NCBI GenBank assembly: GCA_963839955.1
Contig: CAWIXB010000001.1
Span: 1,364,001 to 1,428,000 of the forward strand
Source of the DNA: CAWIXB01 sp963839955
GTDB lineage: Bacteria > Actinomycetota > Actinomycetes > JACCUZ01
Direction of reading: 5' to 3'
Length of the DNA stretch: 64,000 bases
The translations under genes and the position numbers were made by a program. Below the pieces are notes generated by a model. The model was not told the DNA's origin and searched no databases. It was given only the letters and a program-made list of their open reading frames with translations. Below, piece after piece: positions 9,160-19,141 of the stretch. Numbering within the stretch: the first letter of the stretch is position 1; each line of letters starts with the position of its first letter.

Positions 9160-9690
9160 ATGACGCTCGACCGGCCGCAGGCCCCGGACCCCTACGAGCT
9201 GCTCCCGGCTGTCGGGTCCTTCTCGGTGATGAGTGACGACGTGAGTGACGGCAAGCGGCTCAATGACGACTTCGCTGCCTCCGGCGGCAACACGTCGCCG
9301 CAGCTGCGCTGGGGTGGCTTCCCGCAGGAGACGAAGGGCTTCGCGGTGAGCTGCTTCGACCCGGACGCGCCGACGCCGTCCGGCTTCTGGCACTGGAACG
9401 TCGTCGGACTCGACGCCGACACCACAGAGCTTCCGCGTGGCGCCGGCGCACCGGACGGGTCGGGACTGCCCAAGGGCGCGTTCAGCGTGCGCAACGACAC
9501 CGGCGGGAAGGGCTACACGGGCGCCGCTCCGCCGGAGGGCGACATGGCGCACCGCTACTACTTCGTGGTGCACGCGCTCGACACCAACGACCTCGGCCTC
9601 TCCGAGGCCGCGACGCCGACGTACGTCGCGTTCAACGTGCTGTTCCACACGCTGGCACGCGGGATGGTCGTGCCGACCTACCAAACCTGA
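9160..9690 (+). CDS. YbhB/YbcL family PEBP-like protein
   Basis: Phosphatidylethanolamine-binding-protein fold, 176 residues, cytosolic. Family marks are the ligand-pocket DPDAPTPSGFWHW segment, the GNTSPQL motif near the N-terminus, and the histidine-containing HRYYFVVHAL strand. Bacterial members are of uncertain function. The ATG at the 5' end has GAGGAG eight bases upstream; a GTG 39 bases earlier is in frame but has a poorer site. Confidence 0.9.
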   Translation: MTLDRPQAPDPYELLPAVGSFSVMSDDVSDGKRLNDDFAASGGNTSPQLRWGGFPQETKGFAVSCFDPDAPTPSGFWHWNVVGLDADTTELPRGAGAPDGSGLPKGAFSVRNDTGGKGYTGAAPPEGDMAHRYYFVVHALDTNDLGLSEAATPTYVAFNVLFHTLARGMVVPTYQT

Positions 9691-9713
9691 CGGCCCTGAC
9701 CTGACGCCGCGGA

Positions 9714-10499
9714 CTAGGCGCCCGGAAGGTCGAGGTCGACGACCACCGGCGCATGGTCGGACGGGCCTTTGCCCTTGCGCGCCTCGCGATCGATGTAGGC
9801 ATCCGTGACGGCGGCGGCGAACGGGGCGCTTGCGTAGACCAGGTCGATGCGCATGCCGAGGTTCTTGTGGAAGTTGCCGGCCCGGTAATCCCAGTAGGTG
9901 AACGGCCGGTCGTACTTCAGCGGACGCGGCACGACGTCGGTCAGGCCCTCGGCGCGCAGAGCTGCCAGGGCCTCGCGTTCTGGCGGTGTCACGTGTGTTG
10001 AACCCTCGAACGCACCGATGTCCCACACGTCGTCATCGGTCGGCGCGACGTTGTAGTCGCCGCACACGGCGTACGGCATCGAGGCCACCGGCTCGGCCGC
10101 GACCGCGTCGCGCAGCGCCGCCAGCCAGGCGAGCTTGTAGGTGTAGTGCTCGTGGCCCGGTTCCCGGCCGTTCGGCACGTAGACCGACCACAACCGGACG
10201 CCTGCGCAGGTCGCCCCGATCGCGCGCGCCTCCGCGCCCGGAAAGCCGGGCTCGTCGGGGAGGCCCCGCACCACGTCGTCGAGACCGACCCGGGACAGGA
10301 TCGCGACGCCGTTCCAGCGGCCGTCCCCGTGGGCTGCGACGTCGTAGCCGACCTCCTTGACGGCCGCGGCCGGGAAGTCGTCCGCGGCGATCTTGGTCTC
10401 CTGGAGACACACCACGTCCGGGCCGGTGGCAGCCAGCCAGTCGACCAGCCGGGGGAGACGGGCGAGGACGGAGTTGACGTTCCAGGTCGCGACGCGCAC
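9714..10499 (-). CDS. xthA: Exodeoxyribonuclease III (AP endonuclease family)
   Basis: DNA repair nuclease that cuts 5' to abasic sites and removes 3' blocking groups. 261 residues, the normal length. Catalytic landmarks of the exonuclease-endonuclease-phosphatase fold are intact: WNVNS at 6-10, Glu34 in LQETK, GRWNGVAILSR, GDYNVAPTD and the terminal SDHAPVVVDL with the catalytic His. Convergent with the PEBP gene and divergent from the beta-propeller gene. Confidence 0.95.
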   Translation of the reverse strand: MRVATWNVNSVLARLPRLVDWLAATGPDVVCLQETKIAADDFPAAAVKEVGYDVAAHGDGRWNGVAILSRVGLDDVVRGLPDEPGFPGAEARAIGATCAGVRLWSVYVPNGREPGHEHYTYKLAWLAALRDAVAAEPVASMPYAVCGDYNVAPTDDDVWDIGAFEGSTHVTPPEREALAALRAEGLTDVVPRPLKYDRPFTYWDYRAGNFHKNLGMRIDLVYASAPFAAAVTDAYIDREARKGKGPSDHAPVVVDLDLPGA

Positions 10500-10589
10500 G
10501 CGCCGATCGTTCCAGGCGCGGCGGGCGGCTGCGACGCGGGGATGTTACCGGTGCGTAACCATCTCCGTGCCGCGCTCGTTGGACCCCCT

Positions 10590-11831
10590 ATGCGATGGCT
10601 ACGGACCCCCCACTCCCACCGAGTCGCCCGCCCCGCTCTCCTGGCCGTCCTGGTCGCGCTCCTGTGCGGTCCCGCGGTGCCGAACGCCCTCGCCGCACCT
10701 GGTACGGCCGCGCCGTCGCGCGCGTCCGCCGCGGACCGCGACGTGATGTTCGTCGGCAACAACTGGGACGGCACGGTCGACCTGCTGGACGCGTCGACGT
10801 TCGAGAAGTACCAGCAGATCGACGTTGTGCCGGACCTCGAGCAGCGCATGGCCGAGATGACCCCGGACGAGCGCGCCGCGTTCCTGGTCGTCCGCAACCA
10901 GGCCGGCGAGGGTCACGACCAGCTGGTCGACGACATCGCCGTGTCGCCGGACGGCCGGACGATGTACGTGTCGCGGCCCAGCCTCGCCGACGCCTCGGCG
11001 TTCGACATCGCGACCGGACGTCAGCTCTGGCACTCGGAGGTCGACGGCTACCGCTCCGACCACATGGCGCTCTCGCCGGACGGCAGTGAGCTCGCCGTGT
11101 CGGCGACGACTGCCAACGTCGTCGACGTGCTCGACACGTCCGACGGCGGCATCACCACGTCGTTCCCGACCGGCGACTTCCCGCACGAGAACCAGTTCTC
11201 CGCAGACGGTCAGACGCTCTACAACGCCACCATCGGGCGGGTCATCGCGCCCGACGAGCCGGCGCTCGACGCCGCGAAGGGCAAGCGGGTGCTGACCATC
11301 GTCGACGCGAACACCATGGCGATCCGCAAGACGATCGACTTCGGTGTCGGCATCCGGCCGTTCCTGGTCATGCCGGACAACCGCACGATGTATGCCCAGC
11401 TTTCCTTCCACAACGGCTTTGTCGAGTACGACCTGGCCGAGGAGCGGGTGACCCGCACCATCCACCTGCCTCTCAGCGAGAAGGCGAAGACGATGAAGCG
11501 CGAGGACTACCCGCTCGACTCGGCGCACCACGGTCTGGCGATGAACGAGGACCGGACGAAGATCTGCGACGCCGGGACGATTTCCGACTACGCGGCGATC
11601 CTGTCGGTGCCGGCACTGACGACCGAGCGAATCGTCCCGACCGGTCTCAAGCCCTACTGGGCCGCATCGAGCCCCGACGGTGCCTACTGCTTCCTGTCGA
11701 ACAGCGAGTCGGACGACATCTCGGTGATCAGCTACGACGACCCGCGCGAGGTCGCCCGCATCCCGGTCGGCGACCACCCGCAGCGCGTCCGTCCCTACAC
11801 CGTGCCAGCCGAGGTACTCACGACCTCCTGA
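10590..11831 (+). CDS. Secreted YVTN-type beta-propeller protein
   Basis: 413 residues with a signal peptide (RRVARP-like basic start, Leu/Ala core, cleavage near NALAA). The mature part repeats the blade pattern VSPDGRTMYVS, LSPDGSELAVS, SADGQTLYNA, MPDNRTMYAQ, SSPDGAYCFLS about every 45 residues, giving a seven-bladed propeller. Such proteins are often extracellular scaffolds or quinoprotein-like; no catalytic residues are obvious. In-frame ATG at 10542 is an alternative start; 10590 fits the signal peptide better. Confidence 0.75.
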   Translation: MRWLRTPHSHRVARPALLAVLVALLCGPAVPNALAAPGTAAPSRASAADRDVMFVGNNWDGTVDLLDASTFEKYQQIDVVPDLEQRMAEMTPDERAAFLVVRNQAGEGHDQLVDDIAVSPDGRTMYVSRPSLADASAFDIATGRQLWHSEVDGYRSDHMALSPDGSELAVSATTANVVDVLDTSDGGITTSFPTGDFPHENQFSADGQTLYNATIGRVIAPDEPALDAAKGKRVLTIVDANTMAIRKTIDFGVGIRPFLVMPDNRTMYAQLSFHNGFVEYDLAEERVTRTIHLPLSEKAKTMKREDYPLDSAHHGLAMNEDRTKICDAGTISDYAAILSVPALTTERIVPTGLKPYWAASSPDGAYCFLSNSESDDISVISYDDPREVARIPVGDHPQRVRPYTVPAEVLTTS

Positions 11832-11941
11832 CGGCAGCTCCTGAGGGCCGCGCCGAGCCTGCGCGGTCGGAACCTGAAATCCGTTGTCCACAAAGGGGTT
11901 CTGGGCGTGTTGGGTGTCGGTGGGTGGCGGTAGGATCGAAC

Positions 11942-13333
11942 ATGCTTTCGATCGATGTGGTGGGTGAAGCCCAGGGTCGGGTGGCCGCGGCCGGCGACGA
12001 GGTGGCGCGGCTGCTCGACGTGGTGGACCGGGGCGGGTTGGGTGGCTGCACGCCGGAGCAGCTGGCCGGGCTGGTGACGGGGCTGCGCGCGGTGCAGGCC
12101 CGCGCCGAAGCCGGCGTGTTGGCGGTGACCCGGGAGGTGGAGGCGCAGAACGTCTTCTTGGTTGAGGGTCTGCTGGACGCGAAGTCGTGGCTGCGGGCGA
12201 AGGCTCGGATGACCCCGAACGAGGCCGCGGCCACGGTGCGCACGGCGCGGGCGCTCGGGCGGGTGGAGCTGGCGGCGACCGCTGCGGCGCTCGGGGCGGG
12301 GGAGATCGACCCGGCGCATGCCCGGCTGATCGCCGACGGCACCGACAAGGCACCCGCGGGGGCGGTGGACCTGATCGAGCCGGTCGCGCTGGACGCAGCC
12401 CGGGTGGCGGACCCGCGGGCGGTCGCGGACGTGATGCGCCGCCTGCAACACGCCCTGGACCCCGACGCCGCCGACGCACGAGCCTTGGCGAGGTACGACC
12501 GGCGCGGGCTCACCCTGTCGCCGACCCTGGACGGGTCCATGGTCATCCGCGGGGTCGCCGACGAGGTCACCGGCGCCCTGCTGGCCACCGCCGTCGACGC
12601 CGCCAGCCCACTCGTCGCCGGGGACACCCGCACCCCGACGCAGCGCCGCCTCGACGCCCTCGCCCACCTCGCCCGCCACTACCTCCGCGACGACCAACCC
12701 GGCGACGGCAGCGACAGTGACCCCGAAGGCGACGGGGACGGCGGCACCGAGCCGATCGACACGACGAGCAGCCACGGGGGTGGTGCCGGCAGCAGAGGCG
12801 GTGCAGGTGGGAAAGGTGGCGCTCGGACGCAGCTGATCGTCACCGTCGACGCCGACACGCTGTCCTCGCAGCCGGGTGAGTCGGGGTCACCGGGGGGTTC
12901 GCTGGCCTGGATCGGACCCATCACCGCCGCCACCGCGCAACGCCTCGGCTGCGACTCCCTGGTCACCGTGGTCGCGCTCGGCCCCGACGGGCAAGTGATC
13001 GGCAACCGGGCGCAACGCCGGTTCTTCACCACCGCCCAGAGACGCGCCATCATCGCCCGCGACGGCGACCGCTGCCCCGCCCCCTACTGCGACCGGCCCA
13101 TCACCTGGTCCGACGGACACCACCAAACCAGCTGGACCCACGGCGGCCCCACCACCGTCGACAACGGAGTACTGCCCTGCGAAGCCCACCACCTGCTCAT
13201 CCACGAAGGCCACTGGCAACTCCACCGGCTACCCGACGGCCGCTACCTCCTCCAACACCCCGACGGACGCACGCTGGGACCCGAACCCCACCCACCCGGA
13301 CACCACCGACCACCCCCACACCCACGCCAGTGA
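11942..13333 (+). CDS. DUF222 and HNH-endonuclease protein (13E12 repeat type)
   Basis: 463 residues. The N-terminal two-thirds is the alpha-helical DUF222 region (TPEQLAGLVTGLRAVQARAE...). A low-complexity Gly/Asp/Ser linker lies around residues 255-300. The C-terminal HNH nuclease domain has CPAPYC, DGHHQTSW, GGPTTVDNGVLPC and HHLLIHEG, so both zinc-type Cys pairs and the HH-N-H catalytic set look intact. These multicopy actinobacterial genes are suspected selfish or phage-defence elements, but their role is not established. A second, broken copy lies at 41.1-42.5 kb. Confidence 0.88.
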   Translation: MLSIDVVGEAQGRVAAAGDEVARLLDVVDRGGLGGCTPEQLAGLVTGLRAVQARAEAGVLAVTREVEAQNVFLVEGLLDAKSWLRAKARMTPNEAAATVRTARALGRVELAATAAALGAGEIDPAHARLIADGTDKAPAGAVDLIEPVALDAARVADPRAVADVMRRLQHALDPDAADARALARYDRRGLTLSPTLDGSMVIRGVADEVTGALLATAVDAASPLVAGDTRTPTQRRLDALAHLARHYLRDDQPGDGSDSDPEGDGDGGTEPIDTTSSHGGGAGSRGGAGGKGGARTQLIVTVDADTLSSQPGESGSPGGSLAWIGPITAATAQRLGCDSLVTVVALGPDGQVIGNRAQRRFFTTAQRRAIIARDGDRCPAPYCDRPITWSDGHHQTSWTHGGPTTVDNGVLPCEAHHLLIHEGHWQLHRLPDGRYLLQHPDGRTLGPEPHPPGHHRPPPHPRQ

Positions 13334-13362
13334 GCGAGTGCCGGGGGCAGATGTAACGCGAA

Positions 13363-13737
13363 TCAGTGGTGGCGGAAGCCGCCGAGGAACCGGCGGAAGA
13401 CGCCGCCCTGACGCGGCAGCGGTTCGGCCGGAGGTGGCGCCGTGGGGCGTTGGCGGGCGATCGGCTTGTCGTAGTCGGTGCGCACGATCGCGTCGAGGAC
13501 CTGGTCGTCGCCGAAGTCCTCGGAGCCCTCGATGACGGGGACGAACCCCACCAACATGCCGCTGCGCATCACCTGCGCCTCGAGCCCGGCCGTGCCGTCG
13601 CTGTCCCAGATCGCCTGGCGACCGTCGCGGAGCGCGATCCTGATGCCGAACTGGTAGACGCCCGCCTTCTCCAGGTGGGCGTCTACGCCTCGTTCGCGGA
13701 GCGTGTCGACGATCGTTCGGGCGCGGTTCTCCTCCAT
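13363..13737 (-). CDS. Small conserved-looking hypothetical protein
   Basis: 124 residues, cytosolic. Starts MEENRARTIVDTLRERG, then alternating strands (VYQFGIRIALRDGRQAIWD) and a proline-rich tail ending in FRRFLGGFRHH. No known domain recognised. The coding character is good and the stop is clear. It follows a strong stem-loop that separates it from the upstream FAD oxidase gene, so it is probably transcribed on its own. Confidence 0.6.
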   Translation of the reverse strand: MEENRARTIVDTLRERGVDAHLEKAGVYQFGIRIALRDGRQAIWDSDGTAGLEAQVMRSGMLVGFVPVIEGSEDFGDDQVLDAIVRTDYDKPIARQRPTAPPPAEPLPRQGGVFRRFLGGFRHH

Positions 13738-13760
13738 CGCGCCCAACCTAGCGTCAAGGT

Positions 13761-13797
13761 CGGACCGCGCGGCTCCGGCGGGGAGCCGCGCGGTCCG
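13761..13797. terminator. Strong GC-rich stem-loop after the FAD oxidase gene
   Basis: A perfect 16-base-pair inverted repeat (13761-13776 with 13782-13797) with a 5-base loop, lying 20 bases beyond the stop of the FAD oxidase gene and before the start of the next minus-strand gene. No U-tract follows, so it would be an actinobacterial-type I-shaped terminator or a transcript-stabilising hairpin. Confidence 0.6.
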
Positions 13798-13817
13798 TGT
13801 CTTCAGCGGCCGGGGCC

Positions 13818-15230
13818 CTAGCGCTGTGCCGGGATGATGGCCGCGGGGTCGACGCGGTGGTTGGCGTGGAACCGGCCGTCGGGGTCGGCCGCCGCCCGGA
13901 TGTCCTGCAGCCGGGTCCAGCTCGCCGCTTCGTAACCCGCGCTCGCGTCGCTCGGCTCCTCGAGGAAGTTGAGGTACTGCGAGCCGTTCGACCATGGCGC
14001 CATGGCCTCGATCACCCCGTCGGACTCAGCGGCGGCCGCGGCGCCCATCTCGGGCGTCATGGCCATGCCACCGGTGAAGGTGATGTACGCCCCGTCGAGG
14101 CGCGACAGCGCGCCGGCACCAGGGTGCGAACGGCCGAGCGCGCCACCGAGCTGGCGGAACTCGATGGCCATGGCCCGAGTCGAGCCCGAGTCGGGGCCGG
14201 CCACGGCGATCGCCGCATCGACGGCTGCCGACGGCAGCTCGCCCAGCATGCTGGTGCGCGTGACGGAAGGCGTCGGGCCCTCGGGGTCCATGTGCAGCCG
14301 GGAGAGCGTGGCCGCCGGCGCGGGGCCGAACGTGTCCATCTGGGGGCCGAGCTCGCGCAGCGGCGCGATCAGCTCAGCGGCGGCTTCGTGGTCACCGAGG
14401 ACGGCTCCGTTGATGACCGCGATCGAGCGGCCACGGAACGGCTCCGGGATCTCGGGGATCGGAGGGATGTTGAGGACCCGGAACGCCGTCGTGACCTTGT
14501 CCGGCGCGTCGGGCGCCCACTCGGCCCAGCGGGACAGCACGCGGTGGGCGTCGCTGATGTCCCAGACCAGCATCCCGGCGTACGGCGTGGTGATGGGGTA
14601 CAGCGCGAACTCCAGAGCGGTGACGACGCCGAAGTTGCCACCGCCGCCGCGCAGCGCCCAGAAGAGGTCGGGCTCGTGCTCGGGGTCGGCCCGCACCATC
14701 GACCCGTCGGCGGTGACCAGCTCGACGGCGGTGACGCTGTTGGCCTGCAGGCCGAGCTGTCGGGCGTACCACCCGATGCCGCCGCCGAGGGAGTAGCCGA
14801 CCACGCCCACGTCGGGGGAGGAGCCGTGCAGGGCGGCCAGGCCGTGCGCTGCCGCCGCTTGGACGACGTCGAGCCAGAGAACGCCGGCGTCCACCCGGCC
14901 GGTCCGAGCCGCGGAGTCGATCTGTACGCCGGTCATCGCCGAGGTGCGGAGGAGGACGGTGTCGGAGAGATCACCCAACGGGCCGGCGTTGTGGCCGGTG
15001 CCCTGGGGTGCCACCGCGAGCCCGGCGGATGCGGCCGCACGCACGACGTCGGCCACCTCGGCGGCGCTGCCCGGATAGGCGACGGCTGCCGGGCGCTGGT
15101 CGACGAAGCTGTTCCAGGGGACGCGCGCCGCGTCGTACCCCGCGTCGTCGGGCAGGTGAACCGCTCCGCCGCAGAGCTGGCGGAGAAGAGAAGCGTCGGT
15201 GGCCGTCGTCATGGTCGGGTTAGTGGTCAA
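13818..15230 (-). CDS. FAD-linked oxidoreductase, berberine-bridge-enzyme type
   Basis: 470 residues. N-terminal FAD-binding (PCMH) domain at about 40-215 with the pyrophosphate loop and flavin-linking His in QGTGHNAG; C-terminal BBE motif (YLNFLEEP ... DPDGRFHANHRVDP). The cysteine that gives a second flavin bond in bicovalent members is absent (SSPDVGVVGYSLGGGIGW), so the cofactor is probably singly bound. Acts on sugars, phenols or secondary metabolites. The best start is TTG at 15230 with AGGAGG five bases away; an ATG six codons later is too far from that site. No signal peptide. Confidence 0.88.
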   Translation of the reverse strand: MTTNPTMTTATDASLLRQLCGGAVHLPDDAGYDAARVPWNSFVDQRPAAVAYPGSAAEVADVVRAAASAGLAVAPQGTGHNAGPLGDLSDTVLLRTSAMTGVQIDSAARTGRVDAGVLWLDVVQAAAAHGLAALHGSSPDVGVVGYSLGGGIGWYARQLGLQANSVTAVELVTADGSMVRADPEHEPDLFWALRGGGGNFGVVTALEFALYPITTPYAGMLVWDISDAHRVLSRWAEWAPDAPDKVTTAFRVLNIPPIPEIPEPFRGRSIAVINGAVLGDHEAAAELIAPLRELGPQMDTFGPAPAATLSRLHMDPEGPTPSVTRTSMLGELPSAAVDAAIAVAGPDSGSTRAMAIEFRQLGGALGRSHPGAGALSRLDGAYITFTGGMAMTPEMGAAAAAESDGVIEAMAPWSNGSQYLNFLEEPSDASAGYEAASWTRLQDIRAAADPDGRFHANHRVDPAAIIPAQR

Positions 15231-15313
15231 GGCGTCCTCCTGGTGGGCTGTCCGTGGTGTCAGCCTCGGGGAGGGCCCTTGTCGGGCTCTTGCAGCTTTC
15301 TTGAGCCCGGTGG

Positions 15314-18300
15314 TCAGGGTCCGGTGAGGGAGGCCCCGAGCTCGTCGTTGCTGGCCGCACCCAAGCGGGCCCGCAGCCTGGCGAGCGTCAGCTCGACGTT
15401 GTGCGGTGTCACGAACAGCGCCTGGGCGATGCCCCGGTCGTCGACGCCCTCGGCCGCCATGGCCGCCATCCGCCGCTCGGTCGTGGTGAGCGCCGTGCCG
15501 GACCCGGCGTCCGGCGGCGTCGGAATCCCGGCGTCGTTGAGGGCGTCGGCGAGGTCGCGGCGCATCTGCACGGCACCGCATGACTCGGCCAGGTGAAGAG
15601 CCAGCTCGAGATGGTCGATCGCCTCGTCGGTGCCGAGGAGGCACCGCGCGAGCGCCTGGTGTGACCGGGCCAACTGAAGCCGGGCGCGGGTCTGGGAGAG
15701 CAGCGCGATCGACTCGCGCAGCTCGGCAACGGCGACGGCCGTGTCACTGCGCATCTCGGCCAGCATCCGCAGGGTCCGTCCGATGGTGCTGCGCGCGCCC
15801 CACGCGCGGACCAGAGCCAGCTCCTCCTCGAGGAGGTCGATCGCCTCGTCGCGCCGGCCCATGGCGGCGAGCGGGTGGGCTCGCAGCGAGCGCCAGGGCT
15901 TCCAGACCGGGTTGCGGATGCTCTCCATCAGCGGGCGAACCTCGTCGAGGGCTTGCAGCGACTCGGCGTGCCGGCCCTCGAGGTAGAGGATCTTGGCCTC
16001 GGCCTCGCCCATCAGGCGCTGGCCGTCGGTGGGCCCGGCGACGTAGCCCGTCTGGTCGAAGAGCGATCGCGCTCCCGCGACGTCACCGATGTCGAGCAGG
16101 ACCCCGACGGCGAACGCCTGGCCGTAGGGCGAGGCCACGTTCGACCCGCCCCACCGGCTGGTCTGGTCGTTGGCGGTCTGCAGGGAGTCGAGGGCTTCCC
16201 GGAGGTCGCCGCGCCGCCACAGCATGTAGCCGCGCCAGAGGTGCACGGACAGCGCCGAGAACAGCGAGCCCCGGGCATGGGCAGCGGCGAGGGCCTCCTC
16301 CCAGAACGTCGAGACGTCGTCGTCGGAGAGGTCCTGCACCATCGCGGCGACGACCCAGAGCAGACCGGCGTCGTTGGCCATCAGGATCCTGTCGCCCAGC
16401 GCGAACCGGGCGAGCTCGACGCAGCGCGCACGGTCGGTGCCCTGGAGGAACGTCTCCCAGGCCGCGTGGGCGGCGAGCATGCGCGCGCCCAGGCCCTCTC
16501 CCTGCGGGTCCGGCACCGGCTCGGGTCGCCAGTCGCTCTCGTCGAGGCCGTGCATGTAGCCGCCGATGCGCTCCAGCGCGATCAGGCCCTGCCGCTCGTC
16601 GGAGAGCTCGCCCGGCAGGCTTGCGCCGGCCCGCCGAGCGAACGCGGTCGCCTCGCCGGGGGAGCCGGCGAAGATCAGCGTCCGGGTCAGCGCCTGCGCG
16701 AGCTGGGCTCGCACGCGTACGTCGACGAGTGACTCGTAGGCCAGGCGCAGGTTGGCCAGCGCGGCCGGGCCGTCGACGTGCAGCTGCACCTGCCCGAGCT
16801 CGAGGAGCACGTAGGGGTGCTCGTCGGGACCGGGCGGTTCGGCCAGGGCCCGCTGCAGATAGGTCACTGCGCCGTCGGAGGAACCGCGACCGACGGCCGT
16901 GGCCGCGGCCTGACGGAGTACGTCGACGACCCAGACATCCGCGCGGCGCGGAACCTGGAGGAGATGAGCGGCAATGTGCTCGGGGGCGGCATGCGCGGCT
17001 TCGAGCACCCGGGCCGCCCGCTCGTGCGCGATCTCCCGCTCGCCGGGAGGCAGGTCTCGATAGACCGCGTCGCGGACCAGCGGGTGGACGAAGCCGAGGG
17101 GGTGCTCGTCGCGCAGCACCTCGGCGCGCGCCAGGGCCGCCACGGCGCCCGCGACCTCGCTCTCGTCCAACCCGGTGAGGGCGGCCACGGTTGGCAGCTC
17201 GGCGCCGTCGCCCAGCACGGCGATCGCCCGCGCGAGGGTCGTGCTCGAAGCTGACAGACGCCCGAGCCGCATCAGCACCATGCTCGAGATCGCGCGCGAG
17301 CCGATGGCGGTCACCGTGTCCGCGTGGGACGCGTCCGGGCGGACCTTGTTGCCTTCCAGCGCGCGCAGCAGCTGGCGCAGCAGCAAGGGGTTGCCCGACG
17401 TGGTCCGGTGACAGGCCGCCACGAACGTGCGGTCGGCGGGATCGCCGAGTCGCTGGCGCACCAGGTCTCCCACGCCTTCGAGGCTCAACGGCCCAGGCCG
17501 CACCGGCACGGTGGCCAGGTCGTGGGCGAGTTCCGCGAGCAGCGCCTCGACCTCGTTGGACTCGCCGGTGCGCAGAGTCGCCACGATGAGCACCGGGAGT
17601 CCCTCGAGGCGGCGCAGCAGGTAGCCGAGGAAGCGCACCGAACCGTTGTCGCACCACTGGAGGTCGTCGACGGCGAGCAGCACGGGTCCCTGCGCGGCGA
17701 GGTTGACAGTCAGCCAGTAGAGGCCGTGCAGGACGGCGAAGCCCTCACCGGGCTGGTGTCCCTCGTCCGTCGTGGTGTCGAAGACACCTGCCGCGGACGC
17801 CGCAGCCCCGTCCAGCAGCGCTCGGCGTCCGCCCTCGGCCAGCGTCGGCTCGAAGAGCTGGCGGACCGCCCCGAACGCGAACTCCCGCTCGTGCTGGCTG
17901 CCGCGGGCCGAGAGCACGGTCGCGCCGCGCTCGGCCGCCAGGCTGCGTGCCTCGGCGAGCAGCCGGCTCTTGCCGATGCCGGGCGGGCCCTCGACCAGGG
18001 CCAGCCGACCGGAGCCGGCCAGCGCTTCGTCGAGGTAGCGGCGCAGGTCGGCGACCTCCCGGTCGCGATCGACCATGGCCTCGGTCGGAGCAGGGTGCGC
18101 CGCTGGGCCGGGGGCCGCGGCAGGCGCTCCCTGTGCCGGGAGCGGTTGCGGAGGCAGCGACACGCGCGCGGGGCGGGCCGGCGCGTCCAGGGTGGGCGAC
18201 TGGGCCAGCACCTCGGCCTCGAGCTCGCGCAGTGCCGGGCCGGGGTCGACGCCGAGCTCGTCGGCGAGGGTCTGCCTGGCGCGGCGAAGCGCCGAGAGCG

Positions 18301-19003
18301 CGTCGGCCTGCCGGTGGGAGCGGTAGAGCGCGAGAGTGAGCAGCCGCCACCGCTCCTCGCGGAGGGGGTCGGCTCCGACGAGCCGCTCGATCTCGGGCAC
18401 CACGACGGCGCTCTCGCCCATGTCGAGCCGGGCCTCGAGCAGCTGCTCGCGCGCGACGTCGCGCAGCCCTTCCAGCCGGGCCACCTCTGCCTCGGCCCAG
18501 GGCAGGCCGTCGTAGTCGGCGAGCGCCGGCCCCCGCCAGAGGCCGAGTGCCCGGTCGAGGGTGGCCATCCGCTCGGCGGGGTCGCTGAGCTGGGGGGCGA
18601 GCCGCACGAGCCGCTCGAAGTGCCACGAGTCGACGGCGTCGCCCTTGACGTGCAGTGCGTAGCCGGGGCCCTGCCGCGAGAGGACGCTGGCCCGCGACCG
18701 CGCGCTGCGGTCGGGTTCGAGGGACCGGCGCAGGTGACTGACGTAGGAGTGCAGTGCTCCCGCGGCGCTCGGTGGCGGTGCCTCGCCCCAGAGGTCGTCG
18801 ATGAGCTGTTCGGCCGGTACGACGTCGCCGCGGGCCAGGACGAGGACGGCGAGCACCGCCCGCTGCTTGCGGCCGCCGAGGTCGATGACCTTCCCGTTGT
18901 GGGTCGCGGCGAGCTCGCCAAGGACGCTGATGGCGAGCCCGTTGTCCACCGTGACACCCTCGCCGGTCGTCGCTGTGGCGCGCGTTCCCGTCTCGGCGGA
19001 CAC
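15314..19003 (-). CDS. SARP-type transcriptional regulator with ATPase and LuxR-like ends
   Basis: 1229 residues. Trans_reg_C winged-helix DNA-binding domain at about 24-105, bacterial transcriptional activation domain (BTAD) at about 115-260, AAA-type ATPase with Walker A GPPGIGKS at 339-346, a long TPR-like helical middle, and a weak LuxR-type HTH at the C-terminus (TTTERRMAAMAAEGVDDRGIAQAL). Such large activators switch on secondary-metabolite or stress genes. GTG start with GGAGGGAG six bases upstream. It ends 83 bases before the FAD oxidase start and is divergent from the WXG/Vps62 gene, so both neighbours are candidate targets. The C-terminal HTH lacks several usual LuxR positions. Confidence 0.88.
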   Translation of the reverse strand: MSAETGTRATATTGEGVTVDNGLAISVLGELAATHNGKVIDLGGRKQRAVLAVLVLARGDVVPAEQLIDDLWGEAPPPSAAGALHSYVSHLRRSLEPDRSARSRASVLSRQGPGYALHVKGDAVDSWHFERLVRLAPQLSDPAERMATLDRALGLWRGPALADYDGLPWAEAEVARLEGLRDVAREQLLEARLDMGESAVVVPEIERLVGADPLREERWRLLTLALYRSHRQADALSALRRARQTLADELGVDPGPALRELEAEVLAQSPTLDAPARPARVSLPPQPLPAQGAPAAAPGPAAHPAPTEAMVDRDREVADLRRYLDEALAGSGRLALVEGPPGIGKSRLLAEARSLAAERGATVLSARGSQHEREFAFGAVRQLFEPTLAEGGRRALLDGAAASAAGVFDTTTDEGHQPGEGFAVLHGLYWLTVNLAAQGPVLLAVDDLQWCDNGSVRFLGYLLRRLEGLPVLIVATLRTGESNEVEALLAELAHDLATVPVRPGPLSLEGVGDLVRQRLGDPADRTFVAACHRTTSGNPLLLRQLLRALEGNKVRPDASHADTVTAIGSRAISSMVLMRLGRLSASSTTLARAIAVLGDGAELPTVAALTGLDESEVAGAVAALARAEVLRDEHPLGFVHPLVRDAVYRDLPPGEREIAHERAARVLEAAHAAPEHIAAHLLQVPRRADVWVVDVLRQAAATAVGRGSSDGAVTYLQRALAEPPGPDEHPYVLLELGQVQLHVDGPAALANLRLAYESLVDVRVRAQLAQALTRTLIFAGSPGEATAFARRAGASLPGELSDERQGLIALERIGGYMHGLDESDWRPEPVPDPQGEGLGARMLAAHAAWETFLQGTDRARCVELARFALGDRILMANDAGLLWVVAAMVQDLSDDDVSTFWEEALAAAHARGSLFSALSVHLWRGYMLWRRGDLREALDSLQTANDQTSRWGGSNVASPYGQAFAVGVLLDIGDVAGARSLFDQTGYVAGPTDGQRLMGEAEAKILYLEGRHAESLQALDEVRPLMESIRNPVWKPWRSLRAHPLAAMGRRDEAIDLLEEELALVRAWGARSTIGRTLRMLAEMRSDTAVAVAELRESIALLSQTRARLQLARSHQALARCLLGTDEAIDHLELALHLAESCGAVQMRRDLADALNDAGIPTPPDAGSGTALTTTERRMAAMAAEGVDDRGIAQALFVTPHNVELTLARLRARLGAASNDELGASLTGP

Positions 19004-19141
19004 GGTGCTCCCTCCAGAGGCCCCCCGTGAACGGGGGCCGTGGCCGGTCGCTGGGAGGATATGACTCCCCGGCCGATGTGACTCGCTATTGGGGAGATCT
19101 TCCGATGGCGGCCGCCTGCCCGCTCTCCTACCGTCGCCTCC

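Noticed and set aside
10599..12479. Long minus-strand frame across the beta-propeller and HNH genes
   Set aside because: Low-complexity Arg/Pro sequence opposite two genes with clear domains; not coding.
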